Source: Stenotrophomonas maltophilia
GTDB taxonomy: Bacteria; Pseudomonadota; Gammaproteobacteria; Xanthomonadales; Xanthomonadaceae
Length of the DNA stretch: 64,000 nucleotides
Direction: 5' to 3'
Assembly (NCBI RefSeq): GCF_013464485.1
Contig: NZ_RAUX01000001.1
Location: 123,525 to 187,524 of the forward strand
Under the pieces are notes generated by a model. The model did no database searches. It had not been told where the DNA came from and saw nothing but the letters and a program-made list of their open reading frames with translations. The translations under genes and the position numbers were made by a program. Shown here piece by piece: positions 10,449 through 19,748 of this stretch (position 1 is the stretch's first letter; every line of letters begins with the position of its first letter).

Positions 10449-11035
10449 TGCGCTTGCGAACTGCTCTTGCGATTACGGGCAGCCTGCTGATGGCAGGCTG
10501 TTCGTTGTCCGAACCGCCGCCGCGCTCCGGGTCTCCGGGCGCGGCGGTTTCGCAATTGCAGGACGTACAGGCGTGCCAGAACGCGTTCTCGCTGCCGAAA
10601 GGCTGGCAGGTGCAGGCCGCTGGCGAACAGCGCTGGCTGCTGAAAGGCACCGGCGAGCGCCCGCTGCAGGTCATCCTGCGGTGCGTTACCGATCTGGGTG
10701 ACAGGCTTGAAGATCCTGTGGTCACCGCCGAGCTGGGGCCGCTGGAGCCGAAGCGGATGAGTGCCGCGATGGCCGATTGGGGTACTGCGAAAGCATCTGG
10801 CTACCCGATGCGCGCCTTTCAACGGCGCATCGTGCCCGGCACCGAGGTGCAGGAAATCGCCGAGCTGCCGCGCGCCGACCGCTCCAACCCCAACGCACCG
10901 CACGGCCTGCTGATGCTGCGCTGGGACGAGGAAGATGCCTCACATATTCAACAACGCGAGGCGTTCATCGCCACGCTGACGCAGAGCCTTGAAGCGCCGG
11001 GCGCTGCGAAAAACACCACTGGAACGGCACCATGA
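10448..11035 (+). CDS. Small lipoprotein encoded between guaB and guaA
   Basis: A 195-residue protein with a short signal peptide and a clear lipobox (LLMAGC), so it should be lipidated at Cys18 and kept in the periplasm. The mature part begins with a Pro/Ser-rich linker and has no domain that I recognise. It overlaps guaB by one base (TGATG) and guaA by four (ATGA), so its translation is coupled to both purine genes. No enzymatic role in GMP synthesis is suggested by a periplasmic lipoprotein; the link may only be shared expression. Confidence 0.85.
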
Positions 11036-12597
11036 CCAACATCCATAACGACAAGATCCTCATCCTCGATTTCGGCGCGCAGTACACGCAGCTGATCGCC
11101 CGCCGCATCCGCGAGCTGGGCGTCTACTGCGAAATCTGGGCGTGGGACCACAACCCGGCCGAGATCGCCGCGTTCGGTGCCAAGGGCATCATCCTGTCCG
11201 GTGGCCCGGAATCGACCACGCTGCCGGGTGCCCCGGCCGCGCCGCAGGAAGTGTTCGACAGCGGCCTGCCGATCTTCGGCATCTGCTACGGCATGCAGAC
11301 CCTGGCCGCGCAGCTGGGCGGTGCCACCGAAGCAGCGGACCAGCGCGAGTTCGGCCACGCTGAAGTGAACGTCATTAACCCGGATGCACTGTTCAAGGGC
11401 CTGAGCGACCACGGCGGCGAGCCGAAGCTGAATGTCTGGATGAGCCACGGCGACCACGTCTCCGTTGCGCCGCCGGGCTTCACCATCACCGCCACCACCG
11501 ACCGCATTCCGGTGGCCGCCATGGCCAACGAAGAAAAGCGCTGGTACGGCGTGCAGTTCCACCCGGAAGTGACCCACACCCTGCAGGGCCAGGCGCTGCT
11601 GCGCCGCTTCGTGGTGGACGTGTGCGGCTGCCAGACCCTGTGGACCGCTGCCAACATCATCGACGACCAGATCGCCCGCGTGCGCGAACAGGTGGGCGAT
11701 GACGAAGTGATCCTGGGCCTGTCCGGCGGCGTCGATTCGTCTGTGGTGGCCGCGCTGCTGCACAAGGCCATCGGCGAGAAGCTGACCTGCGTGTTCGTGG
11801 ATACCGGCCTGCTGCGCTGGCAGGAAGGCGACCAGGTGATGGCGATGTTCGCCGAGCACATGGGCGTGAAGGTGGTGCGCGTGAACGCCGCCGACCGTTA
11901 CTTCGCCGCGCTGGAAGGCGTGAGCGACCCGGAAGCCAAGCGCAAGATCATCGGCAACCTGTTCGTCGAGATCTTCGACGAAGAGTCGAACAAGCTGAAG
12001 AATGCCAAGTGGCTGGCGCAGGGCACCATCTACCCGGACGTGATCGAGTCGGCCGGCAGCAAGACCGGCAAGGCGCATGTGATCAAGAGCCACCACAACG
12101 TGGGCGGCCTGCCGGAGCACATGAAGCTGGGCCTGGTGGAGCCGCTGCGCGAGCTGTTCAAGGACGAAGTGCGCCGCCTGGGCGTTGAGCTGGGCCTGCC
12201 ACGCACCATGGTCTACCGCCACCCGTTCCCGGGCCCGGGCCTGGGCGTGCGCATCCTGGGCGAAGTGAAGCGCGAATACGCCGAACTGCTGGCCAAGGCC
12301 GATGCCATCTTCATTGATGAGCTGCGCAAGGCGGACCTGTACGACAAGACCAGCCAGGCGTTTGCCGTGTTCCTGCCGGTGAAGTCGGTGGGCGTGGTGG
12401 GCGACGCGCGCGCTTATGAGTGGGTGATTGCGCTGCGTGCCGTGGAGACGATTGACTTCATGACGGCGCATTGGGCGCATCTGCCGTATGAGTTCCTGGG
12501 GACGGTGAGCAACCGGATCATCAATGAGTTGCGGGGGGTGTCGCGGGTGGTTTATGACATCTCGGGGAAGCCGCCGGCGACTATTGAGTGGGAATGA
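11032..12597 (+). CDS. guaA: GMP synthase (glutamine-hydrolysing)
   Basis: A 521-residue cytosolic enzyme that converts XMP to GMP using glutamine nitrogen and ATP. The N-terminal class I amidotransferase domain has the nucleophile in GICYGMQ (residue about 84) and the His/Glu pair in FHPEVTHT. The ATP-pyrophosphatase domain begins near residue 205 with LSGGVDSSV, and the C-terminal dimerisation domain ends in PPATIEWE. Length is normal. Codon choice shifts in the last 50 codons toward ggg, gtt, tat and att, unlike the strongly biased body of the gene. The accessory operon begins 455 bases further on. Confidence 0.97.
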   Translation: MTNIHNDKILILDFGAQYTQLIARRIRELGVYCEIWAWDHNPAEIAAFGAKGIILSGGPESTTLPGAPAAPQEVFDSGLPIFGICYGMQTLAAQLGGATEAADQREFGHAEVNVINPDALFKGLSDHGGEPKLNVWMSHGDHVSVAPPGFTITATTDRIPVAAMANEEKRWYGVQFHPEVTHTLQGQALLRRFVVDVCGCQTLWTAANIIDDQIARVREQVGDDEVILGLSGGVDSSVVAALLHKAIGEKLTCVFVDTGLLRWQEGDQVMAMFAEHMGVKVVRVNAADRYFAALEGVSDPEAKRKIIGNLFVEIFDEESNKLKNAKWLAQGTIYPDVIESAGSKTGKAHVIKSHHNVGGLPEHMKLGLVEPLRELFKDEVRRLGVELGLPRTMVYRHPFPGPGLGVRILGEVKREYAELLAKADAIFIDELRKADLYDKTSQAFAVFLPVKSVGVVGDARAYEWVIALRAVETIDFMTAHWAHLPYEFLGTVSNRIINELRGVSRVVYDISGKPPATIEWE

Positions 12598-12610
12598 GTT
12601 GAAAGAACGA

Positions 12611-12630
12611 GGGCGCCGAGAGGCGCCCTT
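12611..12630 (+). terminator. Terminator of the guaB-guaA operon
   Basis: GGGCGCC, a GAGA-like loop and GGCGCCC form a GC stem that ends in TTGTT, 13 bases after the guaA stop codon. Confidence 0.75.
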
Positions 12631-12663
12631 GTTGGAGAGGGTGAGCCGAGGCCGTTTTCATTT

Positions 12664-12686
12664 GTAGGATGGCATTTGCCATCCTA
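12664..12686. repeat. Single GTAG-type palindrome
   Basis: TAGGATGGCA-TT-TGCCATCCTA, preceded by G so that it begins GTAG. It appears to be a lone member of the GTAG palindrome group seen throughout the window. Confidence 0.6.
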
Positions 12687-13052
12687 AGGTGTCCCAGGGC
12701 CTGTCTCACTGGCCTAGAATAAGGGGTAAACCTCCCTGAACTCGAGATTCGCGTGTTCCAGCGCACGGGCGGCTTGGTATTCGCGGCGATTGAAGCAGGA
12801 GGGGAAGTGGCCGACTGAATTGGGCCCATCGTAAGGGCATAGATGGTTCGTCTGGCCACATTAATTTGCTCCGCTTCTCTTTGGGAAGTGAGTATTCAGC
12901 GCGCTGGAATCCAGTTGCTCCAGTAGCTGGGGTGTGATTGGAGGAGTTCCTTGGCCTCCTGTCTGACTGCGTACTCCCGAGGAGAGCTTCAAGCGCATCA
13001 CTGTTTTAAATCAGCAATCAAGCTGATATGCACGTCATAAGAAAGGCGCATT
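12687..13052. other. Junction between core and restriction island, no convincing gene
   Basis: About 365 bases of lower GC. On the minus strand one frame reads CPYDGPNSVGHFPSCFNRREY and then ARALEHANLEF before a stop, which looks protein-like but lacks a start codon and is closed upstream by TAA. It may be the remnant of a gene interrupted by the island. No integrase, tRNA or long direct repeat of the guaA end was seen. Confidence 0.4.
13010..13027. promoter_or_regulatory. Inverted repeat just upstream of hsdM
   Basis: ATCAGC-AATCAA-GCTGAT lies 25 bases before the GTG start of the first hsdM gene, inside an AT-rich stretch that should hold the operon promoter. It could be an operator or a small hairpin in the leader. 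Confidence 0.35.
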
Positions 13053-14549
13053 GTGAGCGAACAGAAATTCACCCTCAATCAGCTCGAGGGCCACCTCTGG
13101 GAGTCCGCCAACATCCTGCGCGGCCCGGTGGATGCGGCTGACTTCAAGACCTACATCTTCCCGCTGCTGTTCTTCAAGCGCATCTGTGATGTCTGGGACG
13201 AGGAGTACCAAGACATCGTGGACGAGACTGGCGACGAGCAACTGGCCTGGTTCCCGGAGTCGCATCGCTTCCAGATCCCGGAAGACAGCCACTGGAACGA
13301 CGTTCGCACTAAGGCCAGCAATGTCGGGACGGCCCTACAGCGTGCGATGCGCGAAATTGAGAAGGCCAATCCCGAAACCCTGTACGGCGTATTCGGCGAT
13401 GCCCAGTGGTCAAACAAGGAGCGGCTGTCCGATGCCTTGCTTAAGGACTTGATCGAGCATTTCTCCAAGCTGCCGTTCGGCAACACTAACGTCAATTCGG
13501 ACCTGCTAGGCGATGCTTACGAATATTTGATCAAGAAATTCGCCGACGCCACCAACAAGAAGGCTGGCGAGTTCTATACCCCACGCAGCGTCGTGCGGCT
13601 GATGATCGACATGCTAGATCCCAAGGAGGCCGAGACCATCTACGACCCTGCTTGTGGTACCGGGGGCATGCTGCTGGCTGCCGTGCAGCACGTGAAGGAG
13701 CAGCATGGTGACGTCAAGCGGCTATGGGGCAAGCTCTATGGCCAGGAAAAGAACCTGACTACCTCCTCTATCGCTCGCATGAACCTGTTCCTGCACGGCA
13801 TCGAGGATTTCCATGTGATGCGTGGTGACACTCTGCGCAGCCCGGCCTTCTTCGAAGGTGACCGTCTGGCCACCTTTGACTGTGTGATTGCCAATCCGCC
13901 GTTCTCGCTTGAGAAGTGGGGCGAGGAACTCTGGATCAACGATCCCTACGGGCGCAACTTCGCTGGCCTGCCGCCGGCATCCAGCGGTGACTTCGCGTGG
14001 GTGCAGCACATGGTCAAGTCAATGGCTGACGTCAGCGGCCGGATGGCCGTGGTACTGCCCCAAGGCGCCCTGTTTCGCAAAGGTGTGGAAGGCAGCATTC
14101 GCCAGAAGCTGCTGGAAATGGATCTGGTTGAGGCGGTGATCGGGTTGGCGCCCAACCTGTTCTACGGCACCGGCCTAGCTGCGTGCATCCTGGTCTTGCG
14201 CAAGCGCAAGCCGACCAAACACAAGAAGAAGGTGCTGATCGCTGATGCGTCGCGCCTGTTCCGTCGTGGGCGGGCGCAGAACTATCTGGAACCTGAGCAC
14301 GCCGCCGAGATCCTCGGCTGGTATCGCGGCTTTGTTGACGTGCAGGACGCAGTCCGCTTAGTCAGTCTCGACGAGATCAAGGCCGAAGACTGGACGCTGA
14401 ACATCCCGCGCTATGTCTTGCCGCCATTGCACGAAAACATCCCACCGCTGCCTGATGCTATCGCGACATTCAAGGACGCGCTCACCCGCTGCCGTGAAGC
14501 CGAAGAGCGGCTCGCGCAGGTCATGACTGAAGGGGGATGGCTGAAGTGA
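13053..14549 (+). CDS. hsdM: Type I restriction-modification methylase subunit HsdM, first copy
   Basis: A 498-residue N6-adenine methyltransferase subunit. The start is GTG with GAAAGG upstream. Residues 1-150 form the HsdM N-terminal helical domain (HLWESANILRGPVDAADFK). The catalytic domain has SAM motif I, DPACGTGGM, near residue 198 and motif IV, NPPF, near residue 280. The C-terminal part (RRGRAQNYLEPEHAAEIL) is typical of the family. All catalytic motifs are intact. It is the first gene of a six-gene operon in which each gene overlaps the next, and it is followed by a second full hsdM, which is unusual. Confidence 0.95.
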   Translation: MSEQKFTLNQLEGHLWESANILRGPVDAADFKTYIFPLLFFKRICDVWDEEYQDIVDETGDEQLAWFPESHRFQIPEDSHWNDVRTKASNVGTALQRAMREIEKANPETLYGVFGDAQWSNKERLSDALLKDLIEHFSKLPFGNTNVNSDLLGDAYEYLIKKFADATNKKAGEFYTPRSVVRLMIDMLDPKEAETIYDPACGTGGMLLAAVQHVKEQHGDVKRLWGKLYGQEKNLTTSSIARMNLFLHGIEDFHVMRGDTLRSPAFFEGDRLATFDCVIANPPFSLEKWGEELWINDPYGRNFAGLPPASSGDFAWVQHMVKSMADVSGRMAVVLPQGALFRKGVEGSIRQKLLEMDLVEAVIGLAPNLFYGTGLAACILVLRKRKPTKHKKKVLIADASRLFRRGRAQNYLEPEHAAEILGWYRGFVDVQDAVRLVSLDEIKAEDWTLNIPRYVLPPLHENIPPLPDAIATFKDALTRCREAEERLAQVMTEGGWLK

Positions 14550-16174
14550 GTTCGGACCGCCCATTCAAAGACAACAGGATATTTACTGAAGAATTAGCTA
14601 ATGCTGCGCGCTCTCGATTGAAGGAAAAGTTTGCCCAGATGGAACAAGAGAAAGCTTGCAGCACCAAACGCATCAGCCATCAAGAACTCGAAAGCTATCT
14701 CTGGGGCGCAGCCGTGCTGCTTCGCGGCCTCATCGACGCCGGCGACTACAAGCAGTTCATCTTCCCGTTGCTGTTCTACAAGCGCGTGTCGGATGTGTGG
14801 GAGGAGGAATACCAGGCGGCTCTAGCCAGCTCGAAGGGCGACCTCTCGTATGCACAGTTCGCCGAGAACCACCGCTTCCAGATCCCCCAAGGCGCTCACT
14901 GGACCGATGTGCGTCAGACGCCGAAGAACGTGGGCGCAGCCATCCAGAAAGCCATGCGCGTCATCGAAACGGCCAACCCGGACCTGCTCGACGGCATCTT
15001 CGGCGATGCGGCCTGGACCAATCGCGAGCGCCTGCCTGATGAAACGCTGAAAAATCTGATCGAGCACTTTTCGACCCAGACACTATCCGTGGCCAACGTC
15101 CCCGAGGACGAGTTGGGCAACGCCTACGAGTACCTGATCAAGAAGTTCGCGGACGATTCCGGCCATACGGCTGCCGAGTTCTACACGAATCGCACCGTCG
15201 TGCACCTGATGACGCAACTCCTGGCGCCTCAGGCGGGCGAGTCGATCTACGATCCCACTTGCGGTACCGGCGGCATGCTGATCTCGGCGCTGGACGAAGT
15301 GAAGCGCTCGGGTGGCGAATACCGCACGCTCAAGCTTTACGGGCAAGAGCGCAATCTCATCACCTCATCCATCGCCCGCATGAACCTGTTCCTGCACGGC
15401 GTGGAGGACTTCGAAATCATCCGGGGCGACACCCTGGCCGAACCCAAGCACATCGAAGGCGACCGCTTGCGTCAGTTCGATGTGATCCTGGCCAACCCGC
15501 CATACTCCATCAAGCAGTGGAATCGCGAGGCCTGGAGCAGTGACAGGTGGGGCCGCAACTCGCTTGGCACGCCGCCGCAAGGTCGCGCCGATTACGCCTT
15601 CCAGCAGCACATCCTGACCAGCCTCACCGCCAAGGGGCGTAGTGCTGTGCTCTGGCCGCACGGCGTGCTGTTCCGTAACGAAGAACAGGCCATGCGCGCC
15701 AAGATGGTCGAGCAAGACTGGGTGGAAGCGGTCATCGGCCTGGGTCCCAACCTGTTCTACAACTCCCCGATGGAGTCGTGCATCGTCATCTGCAACCGCA
15801 AGAAGGCCGCCGATTGCAAGGGCAAGGTGATCTTCATCGACGCGGTGAGCGAGGTCAGCCGGGAGCGGGCGCAGAGCTTTCTGAAGCCCGAGCATCAACA
15901 GCGCATCCTGACCGCCTACAAGACCTTTGAAGATGCGCCTGGATTCGCTAAGGTCGCCACCCTGACCGAAATCGGCGCCAATGCGGGCAATCTCTCGATT
16001 CCACTGTACGTGAAGCGCGCTGCCGCCATCGTTGCCGCCGACAGCAATGGCGACGCGGTTTCGCCGCGTTCAGCCTGGGATCAATGGCAAACCGATGGTC
16101 GCATCTTCTGGCAACAGATGGACGCGCTGGTGGAAACGCTGGATAGCCTTTCCAAGGCTGAGGACACCCAATGA
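14546..16174 (+). CDS. hsdM: Type I methylase subunit HsdM, second copy
   Basis: A second complete HsdM of about 542 residues, similar in layout to the first but clearly diverged. It carries an extra N-terminal helical stretch of about 45 residues before the common HsdM_N domain (ELESYLWGAAVLLRGLIDAG). SAM motif I is DPTCGTGGM near residue 236 and motif IV is NPPY near residue 317, so it should be active. I chose the GTG at 14546, which overlaps the previous stop as GTGA and has AGGGGG nine bases upstream. An ATG at 14537 would add three residues but leaves no space for a ribosome site. Two distinct M subunits could form a heteromeric methylase. Confidence 0.93.
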   Translation: MSSDRPFKDNRIFTEELANAARSRLKEKFAQMEQEKACSTKRISHQELESYLWGAAVLLRGLIDAGDYKQFIFPLLFYKRVSDVWEEEYQAALASSKGDLSYAQFAENHRFQIPQGAHWTDVRQTPKNVGAAIQKAMRVIETANPDLLDGIFGDAAWTNRERLPDETLKNLIEHFSTQTLSVANVPEDELGNAYEYLIKKFADDSGHTAAEFYTNRTVVHLMTQLLAPQAGESIYDPTCGTGGMLISALDEVKRSGGEYRTLKLYGQERNLITSSIARMNLFLHGVEDFEIIRGDTLAEPKHIEGDRLRQFDVILANPPYSIKQWNREAWSSDRWGRNSLGTPPQGRADYAFQQHILTSLTAKGRSAVLWPHGVLFRNEEQAMRAKMVEQDWVEAVIGLGPNLFYNSPMESCIVICNRKKAADCKGKVIFIDAVSEVSRERAQSFLKPEHQQRILTAYKTFEDAPGFAKVATLTEIGANAGNLSIPLYVKRAAAIVAADSNGDAVSPRSAWDQWQTDGRIFWQQMDALVETLDSLSKAEDTQ

Positions 16175-18075
16175 AGCTCCAAACAATTCGGTTGTCGAAC
16201 TTCCGGTCATTCGGTGAAGATCCCACTGAGATCACGCTCGAAGACATCACCTACCTGATTGGCCCGAATGGCTCAGGTAAAACGGCTGCACTGCAGGCCT
16301 TGTGCCGACTCTTCGCCTTCGACCCGTCGCTGCGCAGGATTCTGCGTTCAGATTTCCATGTGCCCAGCAGTGAAGAAGAAGCGCCAGACGAACGACACCT
16401 CTGGATCGAGGCCGACTTCCTTTTTCCTGAGCTGGCAGAAGATGCAGACAACACGACCGTTGCCCCAAACTTTGCGCACATGCGACTGGACGAGCCCGAC
16501 GGTATTCCGCGCGTTCGTTACCGTCTCAGTGCAACCCTGGGAGCAGATGGCGATATCGAAGAATCCATGGCGTATGTACTGGACCTGGATGCTGACGGTG
16601 AGCCACTCAGTACTGCGCAAGTCCCGCGCGCCGAGCGTAACCATATCCACGTTCACTATCTTCCGGCACAGCGTGATCCTGCCAGCCACATCGCATACGG
16701 CGCCAACGCCCTTCTAGGAAGGATGCTTCGCGCAGTGAAATGGGATGCGGAGCGCGACGCGATTAAAGCGCTGACCGATCAGATCAGTGACAGCTTGGCG
16801 GCAAATCCGTCGGTCAATACACTGAGCGAGAGTCTGAAAACGACTTGGGCCGCGCTGCACAAAGGCAAGTTCTTTGCCGATCCGAAGATCACCTTTGTGG
16901 CCTCTGAGATCGAAGCCTTGCTTCGCCACATGTCAGTCTCATTTTCCCCTGGACACGATGAGAGTCTGGTCGATTTTTCCAGGCTGAGCGATGGTCAGAA
17001 GTCGATGCTTTACCTCTCTCTCGCACTATCGTCTCAAGCCATTGGGCGTGCCGTGCTCGCCGGGCAAGACACATCGTTTGACCCAGATAAATTGCGCCCT
17101 CCTATCTTCACGCTAGTAGCTGTTGAAGAGCCTGAGAACAGCCTCTCACCGCACTACCTGGGACGCATCGTTAGTTCCTTGAACACCATGGTTCAACACC
17201 CGGACGCGCAAGCACTCATCGCCACGCATGCACCGTCAATGCTGCGACGAGTCGCGCCAGAGTACATCCGCTATCTGCGGCTGACCGAAGCACGGCAATC
17301 ACGCGTCACAGACATTCAGTTGCCCGAATGCACTGACGAAGCGCACAAATTCGTGCGGGAAGCCGTCCAAGCATTTCCGGAGATCTATTTCTCGCGTTTA
17401 GTCGTATTGGGCGAAGGCGATAGCGAAGAGATCGTGTTGCCACGCCTGCTGCAGGTCAAAGGTGCGCCAGTTGATGAATCAGCAGTCACGATTGCGCCTC
17501 TGGGGGGCAGGCACGTCAATCACTTCTGGCGCCTGCTCTCGGCTTTGCAAATCCCATATCTGACACTGCTTGACCTGGATGTGGCTCGTTACGCCGCTGG
17601 CTGGGGGCGGATCAAGTACGTCAATGATCAACTTGGAAAGTTTCGGCCGGAACAGAAGCTGCCCAAAGACCACGGGATCCCGAAGTGGGATTCAAAAAAA
17701 TACATGGTCCGGGATTATGATGGCTATCTTGAGAAGCTTGAGGAAAGAGGTGTGTACTTCTCGTATCCCATGGACCTCGACTTCGCTATGCTGCTTTCAT
17801 TCCCCGATGCCTACGGCGTCGAAGAGGATGAGCCGGATGAATCAACGATCAAGGCTGTGCTTGGGAAAAGCTATAATGACGCGAGCCAGTACAGTGAAGA
17901 CGAACTGAAAATGTTCAGTACCTATCACCAGCGGTTCAAACTCGGCAGCAAACCGGCAGCCCACATCGAGGCACTGGCCCAACTGACGGATGCAGGGCTG
18001 CTGGAGGACATGCCCGCATCACTGAGCAGGCTGGCTGATGCCGTTAGCGCCAAGCTGGCAGAGCTGCCCGAGTGA
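16171..18075 (+). CDS. OLD-family ATPase with TOPRIM nuclease domain, GajA-like
   Basis: A 634-residue protein. Residues 1-400 are an SMC/RecF-like ATPase: Walker A GPNGSGKT at 31-38, signature LSDGQ near 272, Walker B ending VEEPENSL near 317, and an ATHAPSML H-loop. Residues 405-530 are a TOPRIM domain, with the metal glutamate in LGEGDSEE near 414 and DLD near 467. This is the overcoming-lysogenisation-defect class whose class 2 members sit beside UvrD-like helicases; GajA of the Gabija anti-phage system has this architecture. Start overlaps the hsdM stop (ATGA) and the stop overlaps the helicase gene (GTGA). A nuclease acting within or beside the type I system is inferred. Confidence 0.88.
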   Translation: MKLQTIRLSNFRSFGEDPTEITLEDITYLIGPNGSGKTAALQALCRLFAFDPSLRRILRSDFHVPSSEEEAPDERHLWIEADFLFPELAEDADNTTVAPNFAHMRLDEPDGIPRVRYRLSATLGADGDIEESMAYVLDLDADGEPLSTAQVPRAERNHIHVHYLPAQRDPASHIAYGANALLGRMLRAVKWDAERDAIKALTDQISDSLAANPSVNTLSESLKTTWAALHKGKFFADPKITFVASEIEALLRHMSVSFSPGHDESLVDFSRLSDGQKSMLYLSLALSSQAIGRAVLAGQDTSFDPDKLRPPIFTLVAVEEPENSLSPHYLGRIVSSLNTMVQHPDAQALIATHAPSMLRRVAPEYIRYLRLTEARQSRVTDIQLPECTDEAHKFVREAVQAFPEIYFSRLVVLGEGDSEEIVLPRLLQVKGAPVDESAVTIAPLGGRHVNHFWRLLSALQIPYLTLLDLDVARYAAGWGRIKYVNDQLGKFRPEQKLPKDHGIPKWDSKKYMVRDYDGYLEKLEERGVYFSYPMDLDFAMLLSFPDAYGVEEDEPDESTIKAVLGKSYNDASQYSEDELKMFSTYHQRFKLGSKPAAHIEALAQLTDAGLLEDMPASLSRLADAVSAKLAELPE

Positions 18076-19748
18076 TTTCTATTGACGCTTGGCAGCCTGC
18101 AGATGGGCTGACGCTCGAGCCGAATGCACTGCTTGCCGCTATAGAGCAGGAGCGTTGCTTGGCACTCACGGCTGGGCCAGGCGCAGGGAAAACCGAGATG
18201 CTGGCGCAGCGAGCGGATTTTCTCCTGCGCACAGGCACGTGCAGATATCCCAAGCGAATTTTGGCGATTTCGTTCAAGGTGGATGCCAGTAAAAATCTGA
18301 AGGAACGTGTGCAGCGCCGTTGTGGCTCTGAGCTCGCTTCACGCTTTGACAGTCACACCTTTCATGCTTTCGCCAAACGCATCATTGATCGTTTTCGCCC
18401 CGTGCTGACTGGCGAGAATGCTCTCGAGCCTGGCTACACGCTAGGGAAACCCAAGGAGGCTCATAAGCAAATCGACTTTGATGATCTGGTGCCTCTCGCC
18501 ATTCAGATACTCAAAACATCGAAGCTTCCGCGGAATGCTATTCGTCAGACCTACAGCGACGTTTTCCTTGATGAATTCCAAGACTGCACTGGCCAGCAAT
18601 ACGAACTCGTGAAGCTTGCCTTTCAGGGTACGAACATACGGCTGACAGCTGTCGGCGATACCAAGCAGAAGATCATGGGCTGGGCCGGTGCACTCGATGG
18701 CATCTTCCAGACCTTTGCAACCGATTTTTCGGCGACTCCGCTCAATATGTACCGCAACTTTCGCTCGAAACCGCGACTGTTGCGCTTGCAGAACGAAATC
18801 ATTCGCGTGCTTGACCCCACATCGGTCATGCCGGAAGAGAAAATTTCCGGGGATGGAGGAGTGGTCCTCGCTTGGGGCTTCGAAGACAGCCGACAAGAGG
18901 CTGAATACCTAGCAGATCGGATCGGCGAGTGGATTGATCACGAACTCGTCCCACACTCGGAGATCGCCGTGCTGATCTCAAAGCAACCGGATCTCTACGC
19001 CAACCATCTGATTGCGGCGCTAGAGGCCAAAGGTATTCCCTACCGCAACGAACAACAGCTGCAAGATATCACCACCGAACCCGCAGCGCGCTTGGTCGTC
19101 GATTATCTGTCGTGCATCTACGGCAAGCGTGAGCCCAAGGCATGGGTGCGGCTGATGAACTTGCTGGTGCCTTTTGCCGATGACGAAATCCAGACCAGTA
19201 CCCGCCGGGACTTTGATCGTCTAATCAAGGCGCAACGCAAGAGCGCATCACTTCTAGAATTGATTGATGAGCCCTACTCAGGTTGGTGGGAGTCGGCGAG
19301 AGGGTTTTTGAATAGTATCCCGCATGAAACATTGGTAGCACTCTCGCCCGACTACGAGTCGCAAGATCGGCTCAAAGCGGTCGTACGCGATACCAAGGTG
19401 CGTATCGAAGAACTGCTTGAAATTGTGCCGGAATTGCCCAGGGCGCTTGAGCGTTTTGTGGATGAAAAGGCGGTGCGCATTCTGACAATCCACAAGAGCA
19501 AAGGCCTGGAGTTCGATTCGGTCATCATCCTCGGTGTTGAGAATCAGACGTTTTGGGGCAAGCCTGACGAAGAACGCTGTGGTTTCTTCGTAGGAGTTTC
19601 GCGAGCGAAGCGGCGGCTGGTTGTCACCACGAGCAAGCTACGGGAAGTCCCGCCCTCCAAACCATATCGCTGGCAGGAAAAACGAAATGCGCACAAGGAG
19701 TTCTTCGATTACGTCACGCCGTTTGTGAGTGCAGAAAATGAAGAATGA
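18072..19748 (+). CDS. UvrD/PcrA-like superfamily 1 helicase, GajB-like
   Basis: A 558-residue SF1 helicase beginning at GTG. Motif I is GPGAGKT near residue 36, motif II DEFQD near 168, motif III GDTKQKIMGWAG near 196. The C-terminal motifs are HKSKGLEFD and VGVSRAKRRL. It is shorter than UvrD (about 720 residues), close to the size of GajB helicases. GajB-type partners sense or process DNA and nucleotides for the OLD nuclease. Direct adjacency and the 4-bp overlap with the OLD gene support a two-component Gabija-like module. It has no RecB-like nuclease domain. Confidence 0.88.
   Translation: MISIDAWQPADGLTLEPNALLAAIEQERCLALTAGPGAGKTEMLAQRADFLLRTGTCRYPKRILAISFKVDASKNLKERVQRRCGSELASRFDSHTFHAFAKRIIDRFRPVLTGENALEPGYTLGKPKEAHKQIDFDDLVPLAIQILKTSKLPRNAIRQTYSDVFLDEFQDCTGQQYELVKLAFQGTNIRLTAVGDTKQKIMGWAGALDGIFQTFATDFSATPLNMYRNFRSKPRLLRLQNEIIRVLDPTSVMPEEKISGDGGVVLAWGFEDSRQEAEYLADRIGEWIDHELVPHSEIAVLISKQPDLYANHLIAALEAKGIPYRNEQQLQDITTEPAARLVVDYLSCIYGKREPKAWVRLMNLLVPFADDEIQTSTRRDFDRLIKAQRKSASLLELIDEPYSGWWESARGFLNSIPHETLVALSPDYESQDRLKAVVRDTKVRIEELLEIVPELPRALERFVDEKAVRILTIHKSKGLEFDSVIILGVENQTFWGKPDEERCGFFVGVSRAKRRLVVTTSKLREVPPSKPYRWQEKRNAHKEFFDYVTPFVSAENEE

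Noticed and set aside
12581-12859. Minus-strand open frame of 92 codons downstream of guaA
   Set aside because: It runs antisense through the guaA terminator and the palindrome; only a different frame looks protein-like, and that one has no start.
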